NCBI RefSeq assembly: GCF_051195215.1
Contig: NZ_JBNAZM010000007.1
Span: 86,073 to 150,072, forward strand
Length of the DNA stretch: 64,000 bases
Direction of reading: 5' to 3'
DNA from: Arhodomonas sp051195215
GTDB lineage: Bacteria; Pseudomonadota; Gammaproteobacteria; Nitrococcales; Nitrococcaceae
In this document: piece by piece, positions 63,992 to 64,000 of the stretch
How positions within the stretch are numbered: the first letter of the stretch is position 1
How the letters are laid out: every line of letters starts with the position of its first letter
Position numbers and translations under genes: made by a program
Notes under the pieces: generated by a model
Told to the model about the DNA's origin: nothing
The model's database searches: none
What the model saw: only the letters and a program-made list of their open reading frames with translations

Positions 63992-64000
63992 CTTGGGTGC

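Larger units (their letters stand above)
27654..64000. mobile_element. Lambda-like siphovirus prophage, left 36 kb (right end outside window)
   Basis: A continuous set of phage modules starts at tRNA-Ser: integrase, P_L-type recombination operon, immunity region with CI and Cro, O/DnaB replication genes, Q-like antiterminator, lysis genes, GpA-type packaging, head and tail genes up to the tail tube. Tape measure, tip and host-specificity genes are not reached, and no second copy of the tRNA 3' end occurs before 64000. Every structural gene present is open, so the prophage may be functional. Confidence 0.95.

Noticed and set aside
1..64000. CRISPR arrays, insertion sequences and rRNA genes
   Set aside because: No regularly spaced direct repeats with unique spacers, no transposase genes and no rRNA-like sequence were seen; the only spaced repeats are iterons, operators and integrase-type sites.

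Overview
The window joins about 27.5 kb of bacterial chromosome (1-27653) to the left 36 kb of an integrated lambda-like siphovirus prophage (27654 to the right edge, incomplete). The host looks like a GC-rich gammaproteobacterium. The evidence is the surE-pcm-(yqaA)-nlpD-rpoS cluster, the alaC-hom-thrC-recJ run, the prc-pepN pair and a PomAB-type flagellar stator behind a sigma-28 promoter. Acidic stretches in SerS and RpoS fit a halophile, perhaps Ectothiorhodospiraceae, but the genus is my guess.

Host layout. 1-238 is the start of rarA (minus). 550-2218 holds crcB and serS; 2480-3031 is an Smr-domain gene (minus). 3327-7446 is surE-pcm-yqaA-nlpD followed by rpoS with its own promoter. 7448-7819 is a small Mth938-like gene (minus). 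8001-14519 is a tightly coupled run alaC-hom-thrC-unknown-recJ. 14516-16524 is an unexplained two-gene envelope operon (minus), followed by prc and pepN (minus). Then come an MFS transporter, a DUF6231-like gene (minus), pomA-pomB-PilZ, a short PilZ-like gene and pyrD. tRNA-Ser(UGA) at 27566-27653 is the phage integration target.

Prophage layout. int (plus) sits beside the tRNA. From 37117 leftward to 28694, one P_L operon carries small unknown genes, a RecE-type nuclease, RecT, a DUF1351-like protein, a DUF3820-like protein, a possible sliding-clamp relative, RdgC, an ASCH-like protein, DUF4326 and an AlpA/Xis-like protein. The immunity region lies between 37157 and 42252. Five related 17-bp operators there (two at O_L, three at O_R, centres 24-25 bp apart) reproduce the lambda O_L/O_R design. 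Between them are a RelE-type toxin-antitoxin pair, a HigA-like gene interrupted by a 13-G tract, and a leftward cI operon carrying five extra genes (BRCT, zinc-ribbon/membrane, a short ORF, an unknown gene, DUF1828) before a terminator.

The rightward early operon runs from cro (apparently leaderless) through a lambda-O-like initiator with iterons inside its gene, a DnaB helicase, a NUMOD4/HTH protein, a cytosine methyltransferase, DUF1367-like, DUF1364 and RusA-like proteins, to a Q-like antiterminator. Two strong terminators precede the lysis genes (holin-like, lytic transglycosylase, nested Rz/Rz1, coiled-coil/TM). Packaging and head-tail genes follow: DUF1441 small terminase, GpA large terminase, gpW, portal, S49 protease/scaffold, decoration protein, major capsid, FII-, Z- and U-like proteins, and tail tube. 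The window ends in a probable accessory insertion (DUF4124 secreted protein, Arc-like repressor with three operator-like repeats) inside the tail operon.

The most promising uncharacterised material is the cI-linked lysogenic operon at 38455-41350.
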